In this document: piece by piece, positions 9,035-17,952 of the stretch
Position numbering within the stretch: the first letter of the stretch is position 1
Layout of the letters: every line of letters starts with the position of its first letter
Assembly (NCBI RefSeq): GCF_965201005.1
Contig: NZ_OZ241747.1
Location: 2,542,001-2,606,000, forward strand
Source of the DNA: Mucilaginibacter_A sp965201005
GTDB taxonomy: Bacteria; Bacteroidota; Bacteroidia; Sphingobacteriales; Sphingobacteriaceae
DNA length: 64,000 nt
Direction of reading: 5' to 3'
Program-made: the position numbers and the translations under genes
The notes under the pieces: model-generated
Told to the model about the DNA's origin: nothing
Databases searched by the model: none
What the model saw: only the letters and a program-made list of their open reading frames with translations

Positions 9035-9568
9035 TTATTTTTTTGTTTTTGGCAGATTTTCTGTGATGTAACCGGTAAAAGAAATAGTCTGGCGGTTGTT
9101 GCTGGTCACGCTTAAATTGGCATAACCTTCGTTAGAAATATCCAGGATAAATTTTCGGGTTTCTTTCACATCATGCGGGATAATGGTAATTTCCCAAATG
9201 CCTTTTCTGGCCGCAGACTGCTGATAATCAAATTTTTTTGATTTAAACTGAATCCCGGTTTCTGATGGGTCAGTCGGGTTGTACGGAGCTACATAAGCCC
9301 GGCCGAAATAAGGAAGATAAGAATCTATAGAATCCTTTGAAATTACCACATTGTAATCATAATTGAGGTTGATGGTTTTCCAGCCAAGCGGATTGGCAAA
9401 CTGAGCTATAAATACATAATTACGGTTGTTGACCATTTTTTTTACGGCTTCAATTTTGGCCTGCTTCTTTTTTGCACGTGTATTTTGTGCCCAGACAGGA
9501 TGCAGGCAAAGCAGGAAACTAAATGTCAACAATAAAATTTTTGAGCTTTTGCTTGTTGTTTTCAACAT
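9035..9568 (-). CDS. DUF4251 domain-containing secreted protein
   Basis: Exported protein of 177 residues. A signal peptide covers about the first 27 residues, ending FLLCLHPVWAQ. The rest matches DUF4251, a Bacteroidota beta-sheet family: VKKMVNNRNYVFIAQFANP, then LNYDYNVVISKDSIDSYLPYFGRAYVAPY and a C-terminal ISFTGYIT. The family is of unknown function and probably periplasmic. It stands alone, with type A/B motif copies on both sides (9020 and 9601-9629). Confidence 0.85.
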   Translation of the reverse strand: MLKTTSKSSKILLLTFSFLLCLHPVWAQNTRAKKKQAKIEAVKKMVNNRNYVFIAQFANPLGWKTINLNYDYNVVISKDSIDSYLPYFGRAYVAPYNPTDPSETGIQFKSKKFDYQQSAARKGIWEITIIPHDVKETRKFILDISNEGYANLSVTSNNRQTISFTGYITENLPKTKK

Positions 9569-9600
9569 AAAATAAATTTAAAATAAGTGTAAATTAGGTC

Positions 9601-9629
9601 GATAAAAAAAGCATCATACTGTTTTTATC
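9601..9629. repeat. Short palindrome of two motif halves
   Basis: GATAAAAAAAGCAT runs directly into ATACTGTTTTTATC, giving a near-palindrome with an A-like left half and a type B right half followed by AACCTAAAATTG. It lies between the DUF4251 gene and the end of the molybdoenzyme gene. Confidence 0.6.
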
Positions 9630-9649
9630 AACCTAAAATTGAATAAAAT

Positions 9650-11974
9650 TCAGGAAGGAAAAGGCGCATTGAACAACGCGCTCTTCCGGAGTTTTAAGCG
9701 CACCGATTTTGATGTTGGCTGATTACTTTTATCAGCAACACAATTTATCGGCACCAAAACATTGGTTTCGGGATAATAAGTGGCCGCACAACGCTTCGGG
9801 ATATCATACGAAACGATGATAAAACCTCTTGCTTCACGCTCTTTATCATCATAATTATTGTACAAATCCACCACTTCGCCAATTTCAAAGCCCAAACGCA
9901 AAATATCGGCCGGGTTCATAAAAATTACCCTGCGCTCGTTGTAAATACCACGGTAACGATCATCCAAACCATAAAGCGTGGTGTTGAACTGATCGTGACT
10001 GCGGATGGTCATCATCAGTAGTTCGTCATCATCAAGCGATTCTGTAACCAGTTCTGTTGGCGTAAAATTGGCTTTACTGTTCAAGGTGTCCCACTCGCGC
10101 GTACGGCTTCCGTTTGGCAGGTAAAAGCCTCCTTTTAAGCGTACTTTTTCGTTATAATCTTCAAAACCATTGATCACACGTTCTACATCATCGCGGATGG
10201 CGTCGTAATTTTTCTCATATTGGCCCCAATTTACTTTAGAGCGATCGTCCAGCGTAGCTTTTGCCAAACGACAAATAATCACCGGCTCGCTCAGCAAATC
10301 TTTAGAAATCGGTTTTAAAACGCCTTTTGACATTTGCACCACGCCCATTGAATTTTCGCATGACACGAATTGCGTAATCCCGTCGTGCACGTCCAAATCT
10401 GTACGGCCCAGACATGGCAAAATCAACGCTTCTTTTCCATGTACCAAATGGCTGCGGTTTAATTTAGTGGAAACGTGTACAGTTAGATCGCACTGGCGTA
10501 AACCTTGGGCAGTGTAAGTAGTGTCGGGTGTGGCCGATAAAAAGTTTCCGCCCAAACCAAAAAACACCTTTGCTTTGCCTTCGTTCATGGCATGGATGGA
10601 TTTTACAACATCAAAACCATGCTCACGCGGCGGCTCAAAACCGTGAACCTTTTTAATCTGATCCAGCAGGTTTTCATGCGGTTTATCAAAAATCCCCATC
10701 GTACGGTCGCCCTGCACATTGCTATGGCCACGCGTTGGGCAAGTGCCGGCACCGGGTTTGCCAATGCTGCCTTTCAGCAACAACAGGTTTACCAGTTCAA
10801 AAATGGTATCAACTGCATTTTTATGCTGCGTGATGCCCATTGCCCAGCAAACAATAATCTTGTTTTTATGCTTTAAAAGTTCAACAACTTCTTTCACCTG
10901 CTCCAGCGAAATACCGCAGACCTCTAGCAAATAATCCAGTTCATATTTTTTTATCCCGGAGATAAAATCAAGGTAACCGGCCGTGTTTTCACGGATAAAA
11001 TCATGGTCAAAAACAGCACCCGGATGAGCTTCTTCTGCTTCCAGCAGCAGTATTTCGATGGCTTTGATCAAGGCCAGGTCGCCGTTGATTTTTACCTGTA
11101 AAAAGATGTCTGTCAGTTTGGTATTGATCTGCATCACCCCTTTTAATTTCTGCGGATTACTGAAACCGAGCAAACCAGCCTCGTGCAACGGATTAACTGA
11201 AACAATTTTTGCACCGTTATCTTTTCCACGTTGCAAAGCGGTAAGCATCCGCGGATGGTTGGTGCCGGGATTTTGGCCGAGGATAATGATCACTTCCGCC
11301 TCATAAAAATCTTCAAGCCGAACAGAGCCTTTGCCGATACCAAGGTTTTGAGCTAACGCAAAACTGGTAGATTCGTGGCACATATTTGAGCAATCCGGCA
11401 GGTTGTTTGTTCCATATTCGCGCGAAAACAACTGATAAACATAAGCCGCTTCGTTACTGGTTCTGCCGGAAGTATAAAAAACAGCTTCGTTCGGGCTTTG
11501 TAAACGGTTTAAATGTGAGGCAATTTTTTTGAAAGCATCCTCCCAGGATATCGGTTCATAATGTGTGCCGCCTTCGGGCAAATACATGGGCTGTGCCACG
11601 CGGCCTGCTTTTCCGATCTCATAATCATTCAATCCCGAAAGTGATTCGACAGAATTCCGGGCAAAAAAATCCGGTTTTAAACTTTTGGTAGTCGCTTCTT
11701 CGGCAATGGCTTTTGCGCCGTTTTCGCAATATTCTGCAATAGAAGAACGGTCATCATCCGGGTCCGGCCAGGCGCAACCCGGACAATCATAACCTAATTT
11801 TTGGTTCAGGGCGAAAAGTGCCTTCATTCCGCGAGGTACGTTCATTTGCCCGAAAACATGTTCGGCAGAAACGACTACGGCGTGCACACCAGCGGCCACA
11901 TCAGCAGGTTTGCCTAATTTCAAGCCTAAAAATCTTTCCGGGTTTTCTGCTGCCGGTTGTCGTTCTTTTTCCAT
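9650..11974 (-). CDS. FdhF/YdeP-family molybdopterin oxidoreductase
   Basis: Cytoplasmic molybdenum- or tungsten-bis-MGD enzyme of the formate-dehydrogenase-H/YdeP family, 774 residues. Near residue 55 the sequence YDCPGCAWPD is followed by SIAEYCENGAKA, the Cys cluster usual in this subfamily instead of the classical N-terminal ferredoxin-like motif. FYTSGRTSNEAAYVYQLF, SNMCHESTS and WAMGITQHKNAVDTI are cofactor-domain landmarks, and the C-terminal MopB domain begins near 640 (DELLMMTIRSHDQFNTTLYG). The true substrate of YdeP-type proteins is not settled; formate is possible. It lies 1 base behind DUF7009 and downstream of fdhD, which supports a maturation cassette. No molybdopterin-synthesis genes are in the window. 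Confidence 0.9.
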   Translation of the reverse strand: MEKERQPAAENPERFLGLKLGKPADVAAGVHAVVVSAEHVFGQMNVPRGMKALFALNQKLGYDCPGCAWPDPDDDRSSIAEYCENGAKAIAEEATTKSLKPDFFARNSVESLSGLNDYEIGKAGRVAQPMYLPEGGTHYEPISWEDAFKKIASHLNRLQSPNEAVFYTSGRTSNEAAYVYQLFSREYGTNNLPDCSNMCHESTSFALAQNLGIGKGSVRLEDFYEAEVIIILGQNPGTNHPRMLTALQRGKDNGAKIVSVNPLHEAGLLGFSNPQKLKGVMQINTKLTDIFLQVKINGDLALIKAIEILLLEAEEAHPGAVFDHDFIRENTAGYLDFISGIKKYELDYLLEVCGISLEQVKEVVELLKHKNKIIVCWAMGITQHKNAVDTIFELVNLLLLKGSIGKPGAGTCPTRGHSNVQGDRTMGIFDKPHENLLDQIKKVHGFEPPREHGFDVVKSIHAMNEGKAKVFFGLGGNFLSATPDTTYTAQGLRQCDLTVHVSTKLNRSHLVHGKEALILPCLGRTDLDVHDGITQFVSCENSMGVVQMSKGVLKPISKDLLSEPVIICRLAKATLDDRSKVNWGQYEKNYDAIRDDVERVINGFEDYNEKVRLKGGFYLPNGSRTREWDTLNSKANFTPTELVTESLDDDELLMMTIRSHDQFNTTLYGLDDRYRGIYNERRVIFMNPADILRLGFEIGEVVDLYNNYDDKEREARGFIIVSYDIPKRCAATYYPETNVLVPINCVADKSNQPTSKSVRLKLRKSALFNAPFPS

Positions 11975-11975
11975 T

Positions 11976-12347
11976 TTAACAAGTTTTTACCGGGTTATCG
12001 TAATAGTCGGATTGATCTTCGGATTCATCGCCATCGATACATTTATAATCTTTTTCAATCAGCAGGAACAGCGTTTTTTCATCAGGCAAAGGCAGGTAAT
12101 GATCAAAACCAACCACATCTGTGTTCACCCATTCTTGTACAACTGCTTTGGGTACAAAAACCGTTAATTTTTGCCCTGTAAAAGAAGCATCCAGCGAATG
12201 GCCGTCAAACAGTTTTTGTATCGCGTAGCAAAATGTGCTGTTTAAAAATTCGGTTTGTTCCTCTACATACCCTGTTTTTTCAAACACCTCCAGTTCGGAT
12301 TTGCTGAGCCGTAATCTTATCGAGTTGCCTTTTATGCGTATTTTCAT
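11976..12347 (-). CDS. DUF7009-like small protein linked to fdhD
   Basis: A 123-residue soluble protein beginning MKIRIKGNSIRLRLSKSEL, a beta-strand pattern repeated later (FVPKAVVQEWVNTD), with an acidic tail. It resembles DUF7009 proteins I associate with FdhF/YdeP genes; that recall is moderate. It ends 1 base before the molybdoenzyme start, so translation is probably coupled. It may help insert the cofactor or assemble the enzyme, but that is inferred from position only. An exact type A core at 12179-12189 is read as DASFTG. Confidence 0.6.
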   Translation of the reverse strand: MKIRIKGNSIRLRLSKSELEVFEKTGYVEEQTEFLNSTFCYAIQKLFDGHSLDASFTGQKLTVFVPKAVVQEWVNTDVVGFDHYLPLPDEKTLFLLIEKDYKCIDGDESEDQSDYYDNPVKTC

Positions 12348-12482
12348 TTTTAATACTGCTCTATTTTTACTATTATTTCAATCAAACCGAAAAAGCTTCT
12401 GCGGTATATTTCACCAATTTTAGGTCGATAAAAGAAGCATTACTTCCATAATTCAGTTTTTCCTTCAACAGAAACAACAAAT

Positions 12483-13343
12483 TTATATTACTTCTGATTG
12501 GTAACTTTTTATGCTGATCCTTTGTTCGCCGCAGTAAATATTAAACCTTTGGCCGCGCAAAAAACCAATTAGTGTTATGTCGGAATCTGCAGCCATTTGC
12601 ACCGCCAAACCGGATGGCGCACCAACTGCGGCAACTATTTTAATACCGGCCATATATGCTTTCTGGATCAGTTCAAAACTTGCCCGTCCGCTTAACAACA
12701 GTAGATATTTATCCAACGGAAATAAACCCTGCTGTAAGGCGGCCCCAATCAGTTTATCCAGCGCATTGTGGCGGCCAACATCTTCGCGGGCCAGCAGCAA
12801 ACTTCCGTTGGCATCAAACAACCCGCAGCCGTGCAAGCCGCCGGTATGGTCAAAAATTTTTTGTTTTTGGCGAAGCAACTCAGGCAATTTGTAAATCATT
12901 TCCGCAGAAAACCGGAGATGGTCCGCACTTGCTTTCGGCAAACGGCATACTGTTTTTACCGCATCAATTGAGGATTTGCCACAAACGCCGCAACTGGAAG
13001 TGGTGTAAAAGTTACGTTCCAGTTTGCTCATGTCCAGTTCCAGGCTGTCAATCAACGCTACCCGGACTACATTTTCGTTCAATCCATTGCAATGTTTGAC
13101 GGAAGCCACCTGACCGCTGTTTTCAATAATACCTTCCGTAAACAAAAACCCGATGGCCAGTTCGAAATCATTTCCCGGCGTACGCATGGTTACCGAAATG
13201 CTTTTTTGAACGCGGTTTTGTGCCGGGCCGTAACCTAAACGGATTTCCAGCGGTTCTTCTGCGGCCAGAAAGTCTTCCGCATAAATGCTGGTATTTTCAT
13301 CAACTTTAACAATGGTAAGCGGCGTAACAGAAACTCCGGACAT
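12483..13343 (-). CDS. fdhD: Formate dehydrogenase accessory sulfurtransferase FdhD
   Basis: Transfers sulfur to the molybdenum cofactor of formate-dehydrogenase-type enzymes. The catalytic CGVC pair lies near residue 118 in TTSSCGVCGKSS; FDHTGGLHGCGLF (about 160) and DVGRHNALDKLIG (about 187) are family signatures, and the length of 286 is normal. It is upstream of DUF7009 and the FdhF/YdeP gene on the same strand, with a 135-base gap holding a type A motif at 12429. The gap leaves open whether the three form one transcript. A type B motif at 12948 is read AVKTVC. Confidence 0.95.
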   Translation of the reverse strand: MSGVSVTPLTIVKVDENTSIYAEDFLAAEEPLEIRLGYGPAQNRVQKSISVTMRTPGNDFELAIGFLFTEGIIENSGQVASVKHCNGLNENVVRVALIDSLELDMSKLERNFYTTSSCGVCGKSSIDAVKTVCRLPKASADHLRFSAEMIYKLPELLRQKQKIFDHTGGLHGCGLFDANGSLLLAREDVGRHNALDKLIGAALQQGLFPLDKYLLLLSGRASFELIQKAYMAGIKIVAAVGAPSGLAVQMAADSDITLIGFLRGQRFNIYCGEQRISIKSYQSEVI

Positions 13344-13498
13344 AGTTCAATTTCTACTTCAAAATTAAACAGTTTTTGCCCGAATAAGATTTAGCAACCG
13401 CAATTTAAAGTTTTTGAATTTTAAGGTGATAAAAGAAGCATGCGCTTACATTAAATGTATCCCAACTTTTTGTACTTTAGAAACTTTATCAGCTTAAA

Positions 13499-13642
13499 AT
13501 GAATACGAAACTAAAAATTTATAAATTATTGGCTGGCGTATTATTGTACAGCCTGATTACACATTGGAATGATGCTAAAAAGGGTTTTCAGGATGCTATA
13601 AATGGTGCGGACAATCATTCTACCCAAAATCAATATAAATAA
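13499..13642 (+). CDS. Micro-ORF, 47 residues, flanked by outward type A motifs
   Basis: ATG start giving MNTKLKIYKLLAGVLLYSLITHWNDAKKGFQDAINGAD, ending TAA. The first 22 residues form a short hydrophobic segment after Lys-rich start residues, so the product could be a membrane peptide or an exported one; the rest is polar. Similar short proteins occur in related bacteria as far as I recall, but I cannot name a family. A type A motif with tail lies on each side (13430 minus, 13654 plus), both pointing outward. Confidence 0.45.
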   Translation: MNTKLKIYKLLAGVLLYSLITHWNDAKKGFQDAINGADNHSTQNQYK

Positions 13643-13668
13643 TTTTTGTTCAATACTTCTTTTATCAC

Positions 13669-14655
13669 CTAAAAATAGCTGCTTGTGGTAAAGTTTTGTG
13701 CGGGTTTTTTGCTGAGGTAAATGCCCAAAGAAATTTCGTGGGAGCCATTGCCAAAACCGCTGTAAGCTGTCATCGAGTAATCAAATGCGTACCCAATGCG
13801 GAGTTTGCTACTGGCAAAAATTTCTACCTGGGCAACCAATGCATTGGCATTTTGAAACGGTCCGCCGGAATTTTTATTGAAGATATTTAAGCTGCTGCGG
13901 TAAGTGCCGCCAATCCAGGTCCGGTCGCCCAGGATCAGGAAAGCGTTTATGTCTAAAACCGTTCCTAAACCGGAAGCATTTTTTAACAGAAATGAAGGTT
14001 TGATTTTGGTGTCTCCGTTTAAAAAAAACAACGACCCGGCAGTGAGGTAATAATGTGGCTGCGGCACTGGCACCAGCAAACTTTTATCCCGGTTGAGATA
14101 TTTGGCAACGATATTATCTGCAGAAAGCCCGGCAAAAAAAGTATTGCTGGTGTACAGCACGCCTGCACGGGCATCGGGCAAAATCGTGCTTTGTGTACCG
14201 ATCGGAATAGTGTTATCGCCCTCCTGGATGCCGGTTAATTTTGAGCCGTCCAACGAAGATTGTATCATTCCTGCCCCCAAACCGAACGATAAATGCTGGC
14301 CTTGCGTGCCCAGTTGCAGCCGGTAAGCATAATTGGCATAAGCAGCAAGCGTACTTTGTGCACCCAGTTTATCTTTGGCCAGCAAAAGCCCTATGCCTAC
14401 TTTTTCATCGCGCAGCGCACCATCTGCAGAAACCGAAAAACTTTGTGGCGCACCGCTAACGCCTGTCCACTGCGAACGGTAAAAACTATGCACGTAAAAA
14501 TCTTCTTTAGCACCTGCCGATGCCGGATTAATATATAAACCATTAAAAATATACTGACTATATTGCGCGTTTTGCTGTGCATCTGCCCAAAAAAAATTCA
14601 GGATAAAAAAAAGCACCAGCCAGGTTTTTTTAAGGTTGAAGAAGTTCAGCATCAT
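13669..14655 (-). CDS. PorP/SprF family type IX secretion outer-membrane protein
   Basis: Outer membrane beta-barrel of the PorP/SprF family, which in Bacteroidota helps secrete or anchor partner surface proteins of the type IX system. A signal peptide covers about residues 1-27 (KKTWLVLFFILNFFWADAQ); the mature start QNAQYSQYIFNGLYINPASAGAKEDFYVHSFYRSQW is the family signature. The length of 328 is usual and the last strands end in a terminal Phe. It lies 56 bases after a CHU_C gliding-motility C-terminal protein, the classic PorP partner arrangement. Confidence 0.92.
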   Translation of the reverse strand: MMLNFFNLKKTWLVLFFILNFFWADAQQNAQYSQYIFNGLYINPASAGAKEDFYVHSFYRSQWTGVSGAPQSFSVSADGALRDEKVGIGLLLAKDKLGAQSTLAAYANYAYRLQLGTQGQHLSFGLGAGMIQSSLDGSKLTGIQEGDNTIPIGTQSTILPDARAGVLYTSNTFFAGLSADNIVAKYLNRDKSLLVPVPQPHYYLTAGSLFFLNGDTKIKPSFLLKNASGLGTVLDINAFLILGDRTWIGGTYRSSLNIFNKNSGGPFQNANALVAQVEIFASSKLRIGYAFDYSMTAYSGFGNGSHEISLGIYLSKKPAQNFTTSSYF

Positions 14656-14711
14656 TTTTTACGCATTCGGATATTGTACGTTTGCCGGTTACCGGAGTTG
14701 TGTTTTTATAA

Positions 14712-15932
14712 TCAGATCGACTTCCGCAGCAGCATGACGTAACCTTTATACTCTTCCTGCATACCTTTTTTGTTGATCACTTTCAGGCTGTAAAAATAAG
14801 TTCCATCGTCCAGCCGGTCGCCTGTCCAGGTATTTTGGTAGTTTTTGGCTTGATAAACGCTTGCTCCCCAACGGTTTATCACCAACAGCTCGTTTTGCGG
14901 ATACTGGCTCAGGTCCGGGATGCTGAAAGTATCGTTCCGGCCATCGCCATTTGGGGTGAAAACGTTCGGGATGGTCATCCCGGCAAAATCCTTATAATCG
15001 ATAGAAATATTATTTACCGGATTACTATCTTTTTCGATGGAAGTGATCCGGGCCATGTTGGCAATGGTGCCGTGCTGTATGGCCTTAACAGAAAACCGGA
15101 GTTCGGAACCAGTGCGTGCCTGTAATTCCGTCATTGTCCAGGTTATGGCGCGACTGGCCGCATCATAAGTTGCTTTTCCGTCTGATGCGTTTTTTATCGA
15201 TATAAAATCAACCGCGGCTGGCAATGTATCAGTGATACTTACTTGCGTGGCATCATAAGCACTTTGGTTTTTAATATTGAGCGTGTATTCAAAAGGTTCT
15301 TCGATATTTACAATGCGAGTTTCAGAACTGGTAACAATAGCCAGATCAACCGGGTTAATTGCAGACGCTAATATTGATACAGGCTTTACTTTAAGCGTTT
15401 GTTTAACTATAATCGTGTTTGGGCAGTTTTTTGACCCTTCTACAGAAGCTGTAATTTCAACCGTTCCTACACCAATAATAGTTACATAATTATCTATAAT
15501 TTGAATAACATTATTCGGAGAAACCGTGTAAGTAATTTTTCCGGTAGCGGTGGCACTGAGCTGAAACGGTGCATCCCCAAAAATCTTATCAGCAATCGCA
15601 GGAAAATTCAGGACAGCATGTGCTTCAAACTGAACTATCACTTCATCAGAAGCGTCTGAAGAACAGGATTGATCATTTAAAGCAACTACTTTATAAACCC
15701 CTTCTTTGTCAGCAGCATATTTGTTTTGGGTAGCCGCAACAATCGGTTGTCCGTTAAAATACCATTGATAAGCTATCGCATTTAAAGTTGATGCGTTCAA
15801 AACAACTACTGATCCCTGACAAATAGTAACGGTTTGCGATTTAGGTGGTGACCCCGCCCCGAAAACAGCATAAGACCCAAACATGAAGAGGACAACGCTA
15901 AAGATGTATTTAAAACCCCTGGTTCCTATCAT
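14712..15932 (-). CDS. Secreted protein with gliding-motility C-terminal domain (CHU_C)
   Basis: Probable type IX secretion cargo, about 406 residues. The signal peptide is near residues 8-25 (YIFSVVLFMFGSYAVFGAG). The N-terminal half contains an Ig-like repeat (VVLNASTLNAIAYQWYFNGQPIVAATQNKY split around a QWYF core) and a DUF11-like segment near 225 (TLNIKNQSAYDATQVSITDTLP). The C-terminus is a textbook CHU_C domain: IPNVFTPNGDGRNDTF, LLVINRWGASVYQ, NTWTGDRLDDGTYFYSLKV. The ATG at 15932 is preferred over a TTG three codons earlier. It sits between an Ig-like protein gene and PorP on one strand, so an operon is likely. Confidence 0.9.
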   Translation of the reverse strand: MIGTRGFKYIFSVVLFMFGSYAVFGAGSPPKSQTVTICQGSVVVLNASTLNAIAYQWYFNGQPIVAATQNKYAADKEGVYKVVALNDQSCSSDASDEVIVQFEAHAVLNFPAIADKIFGDAPFQLSATATGKITYTVSPNNVIQIIDNYVTIIGVGTVEITASVEGSKNCPNTIIVKQTLKVKPVSILASAINPVDLAIVTSSETRIVNIEEPFEYTLNIKNQSAYDATQVSITDTLPAAVDFISIKNASDGKATYDAASRAITWTMTELQARTGSELRFSVKAIQHGTIANMARITSIEKDSNPVNNISIDYKDFAGMTIPNVFTPNGDGRNDTFSIPDLSQYPQNELLVINRWGASVYQAKNYQNTWTGDRLDDGTYFYSLKVINKKGMQEEYKGYVMLLRKSI

Positions 15933-15961
15933 AACAAACAATTATTTGTCTTACCTGTATT

Positions 15962-16801
15962 TTATTGCCCTATCGAAACGGTTGGTTTATTCGGAACAGG
16001 CACAGCTTTAATTACCCGATTTGCCGTAGCGGTGGTAGAACTGCTTAATGCGTAAGCAACTTTAACGGTATAAGTATTATCGCCTCCTGGAACATTTGCT
16101 GCTGTGGTGTAGGTAGATGCTGTTGCTCCGGGAATGCTGTTGCCGTTCAAAATCCATTGATACTGGTAGGAAAACTTGTCGTTTCCCGGGTTTGCTGTCA
16201 GTAAAGCCGTAGTTGTACCATTTGAGCATACAGTGCCGCTACTGGCCGCAATGGTGGGCGATAGCGGCGGCAAAACATACACCTTGAACGGATCTGAAAT
16301 TTCGGAAGAACATTGGTTGGAGTTGCTTACAACCAACTGGTAGATGTAATATCCTGTACCGCTCGGGCTTTCTGAAAGGGTTGCGGAACTGCTGCTTTGC
16401 ACCAAACGTTTTGTACCGGTATTGTCCAGCTTATACCATTGGTAAATTACATCTGATGATGTACTTGCTGCAGCTATTTTTAAAGAGATTGTATTACCTG
16501 AAGGCAGGATATGATCTGCTGCAGAAGCATTTACCGGAGGATTCGATACTGCATCGCTGGGGCCGTTTAAAGTTGTTGCGGTCTGGGCAAATGCAGTGCT
16601 GGCCATGCAAAACAGTATTATGCCAGATACTGTTTTTATCGGTATAAATTTAGCTTTACTGTTTGGCAGAGTTACCTGCCTGAAGGGGTTTGGTAGTTTG
16701 TTTAAGTAATTGTTTAAGCAAATTTTAATTGGATTTAGGGTTGATAAAGATGATTTATAAACTTGACTGCACTGTTTAAATAGCTTTTCCCACTTGTTCA
16801 T
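15962..16801 (-). CDS. Ig-like surface protein, short, possibly truncated
   Basis: About 279 residues from the ATG giving MNKWEKLFKQ. A hydrophobic signal-like segment (VSGIILFCMASTAFAQ) begins only near residue 62, so it has an unusually long basic leader. Two Ig/PKD-like repeats follow, each with the IYQWYK or QYQWIL core and a Cys before polar turns (SNSNQCSSE, SSGTVCSNG). The chain stops after PNKPTVSIGQ, which looks like the start of a third repeat, and there is no CHU_C or T9SS tail. The next gene, 29 bases on, is the CHU_C protein. I read it as a remnant of, or a short partner to, that protein. Confidence 0.6.
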   Translation of the reverse strand: MNKWEKLFKQCSQVYKSSLSTLNPIKICLNNYLNKLPNPFRQVTLPNSKAKFIPIKTVSGIILFCMASTAFAQTATTLNGPSDAVSNPPVNASAADHILPSGNTISLKIAAASTSSDVIYQWYKLDNTGTKRLVQSSSSATLSESPSGTGYYIYQLVVSNSNQCSSEISDPFKVYVLPPLSPTIAASSGTVCSNGTTTALLTANPGNDKFSYQYQWILNGNSIPGATASTYTTAANVPGGDNTYTVKVAYALSSSTTATANRVIKAVPVPNKPTVSIGQ

Positions 16802-16829
16802 ATTTTGCGTTTTTTTCCATTGTTCCAAC

Positions 16830-17655
16830 TTTGATTGGTAACCGATGAACTTTTACGCCACAGCAATACATACAGTTATTTTATTAAAAGATATTTGTTT
16901 ACTTTTAATTATATTTTATATCATTATAGTAAAAAATAATATGATTGAAACAAAAAAAATATTCCGAATCCAAGAGTTTCTTAATTGTTTTATACTTTTA
17001 GATAGAAAAAATACTTTATACATAATATTTAACGATTAAATGATTTTCAGCGGCTTTTTGTATTTAATTAAACAGTAAAAATTTGGAAGATCCCTGTTAA
17101 AAAAATACAGTTTTTAGGGATATAATTTTGTGTAAGGGTCAGTATAACCCGGTTTATTTCAATGTAGAAAGCATTCCCCGTAAATTAATTGCGTAGCAAT
17201 ATTGTAACTGTTGGTTCAGTTGTTGTCTCAAAATCAATAGAAATTATAGAAAATCTTTACATCAGGTTAATTCATTAAAAAGTTTATTATTTGCTTAACT
17301 TCAATTTCAAATCTCAATCGTAATATTACTTGATGTACATCAATAATTTATGTAGGTATTAGTATATTTTTGCACAGATTATTAATTATTTAAGCAAAAT
17401 TTGAAATTGGTGTTAAGAAAAATTAACTTGACCTATTTTAAGGAAGTTTTGAGTAATCTATACAGCATTCAAACATAAGTTTTGTTAAAAAATCCTGAAA
17501 TTGATTAATAACCTTAATAAATGATATACCTTTTGAATTTATACTGAGGTTTTAAACTTCGAGGTTCTTTTTTATTACATTCTAACCTTAACTTAAATTT
17601 TAAATAAAAATACTTAATCAATTGATTATTAATACTTTATTGATATTTTTTTTGC
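16830..17655. other. AT-rich stretch without recognisable genes
   Basis: About 825 bases that are clearly richer in A and T than the flanks. Open frames here are short and low in complexity, for example a 64-codon frame at 16845-17039 made mostly of Ile, Leu, Phe and Asn, which I reject. No RNA gene or repeat was recognised, and no exact A or B motif; a near-miss occurs at 17106. It may hold promoters for the surface-protein cluster or an unannotated small RNA. Confidence 0.5.
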
Positions 17656-17889
17656 CTACATAAATATAAAGTAAAGTCTCATCCGTTGAAAAGCCAATTT
17701 ATTAAGCTGCTTCAAATCGGCAATCAGCAATTCGGATTTTCCATTTGCATCAATTTCATAAACACCATTTACAAGTACTTCTTTTAGCGGATATTTTTCC
17801 ATTTTTGGCAAATTATATGCGGACTTTTTAGATAACAAAGCTGTAGCGTGTTTCGGTAATTGCTCTGTTAAATCCGGTTTTAAAATGAG
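17656..17889 (-). pseudogene. Possible gene remnant, no good start
   Basis: A minus-strand frame reads protein-like sequence, including LILKPDLTEQLPKHATALL and PLKEVLVNGVYEIDANGKS, up to a stop at 17656. Upstream the frame stays open through the hybrid motif at 17913 to a stop near 17950 without any ATG; only TTG codons are available. I do not recognise the family. It could be a decayed gene or a small gene with a TTG start. Confidence 0.3.
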
Positions 17890-17952
17890 GTGCAGCCTGT
17901 TTGATTGGGAGATAAAAGCAGCATCGCCAAAAAAATAAAAACTAACTTAGCC

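Noticed and set aside
16845..17039. 64-codon plus-strand frame in the AT-rich stretch
   Set aside because: Low-complexity Ile/Leu/Phe/Asn composition typical of random AT-rich DNA, no similarity recognised and no start signal.
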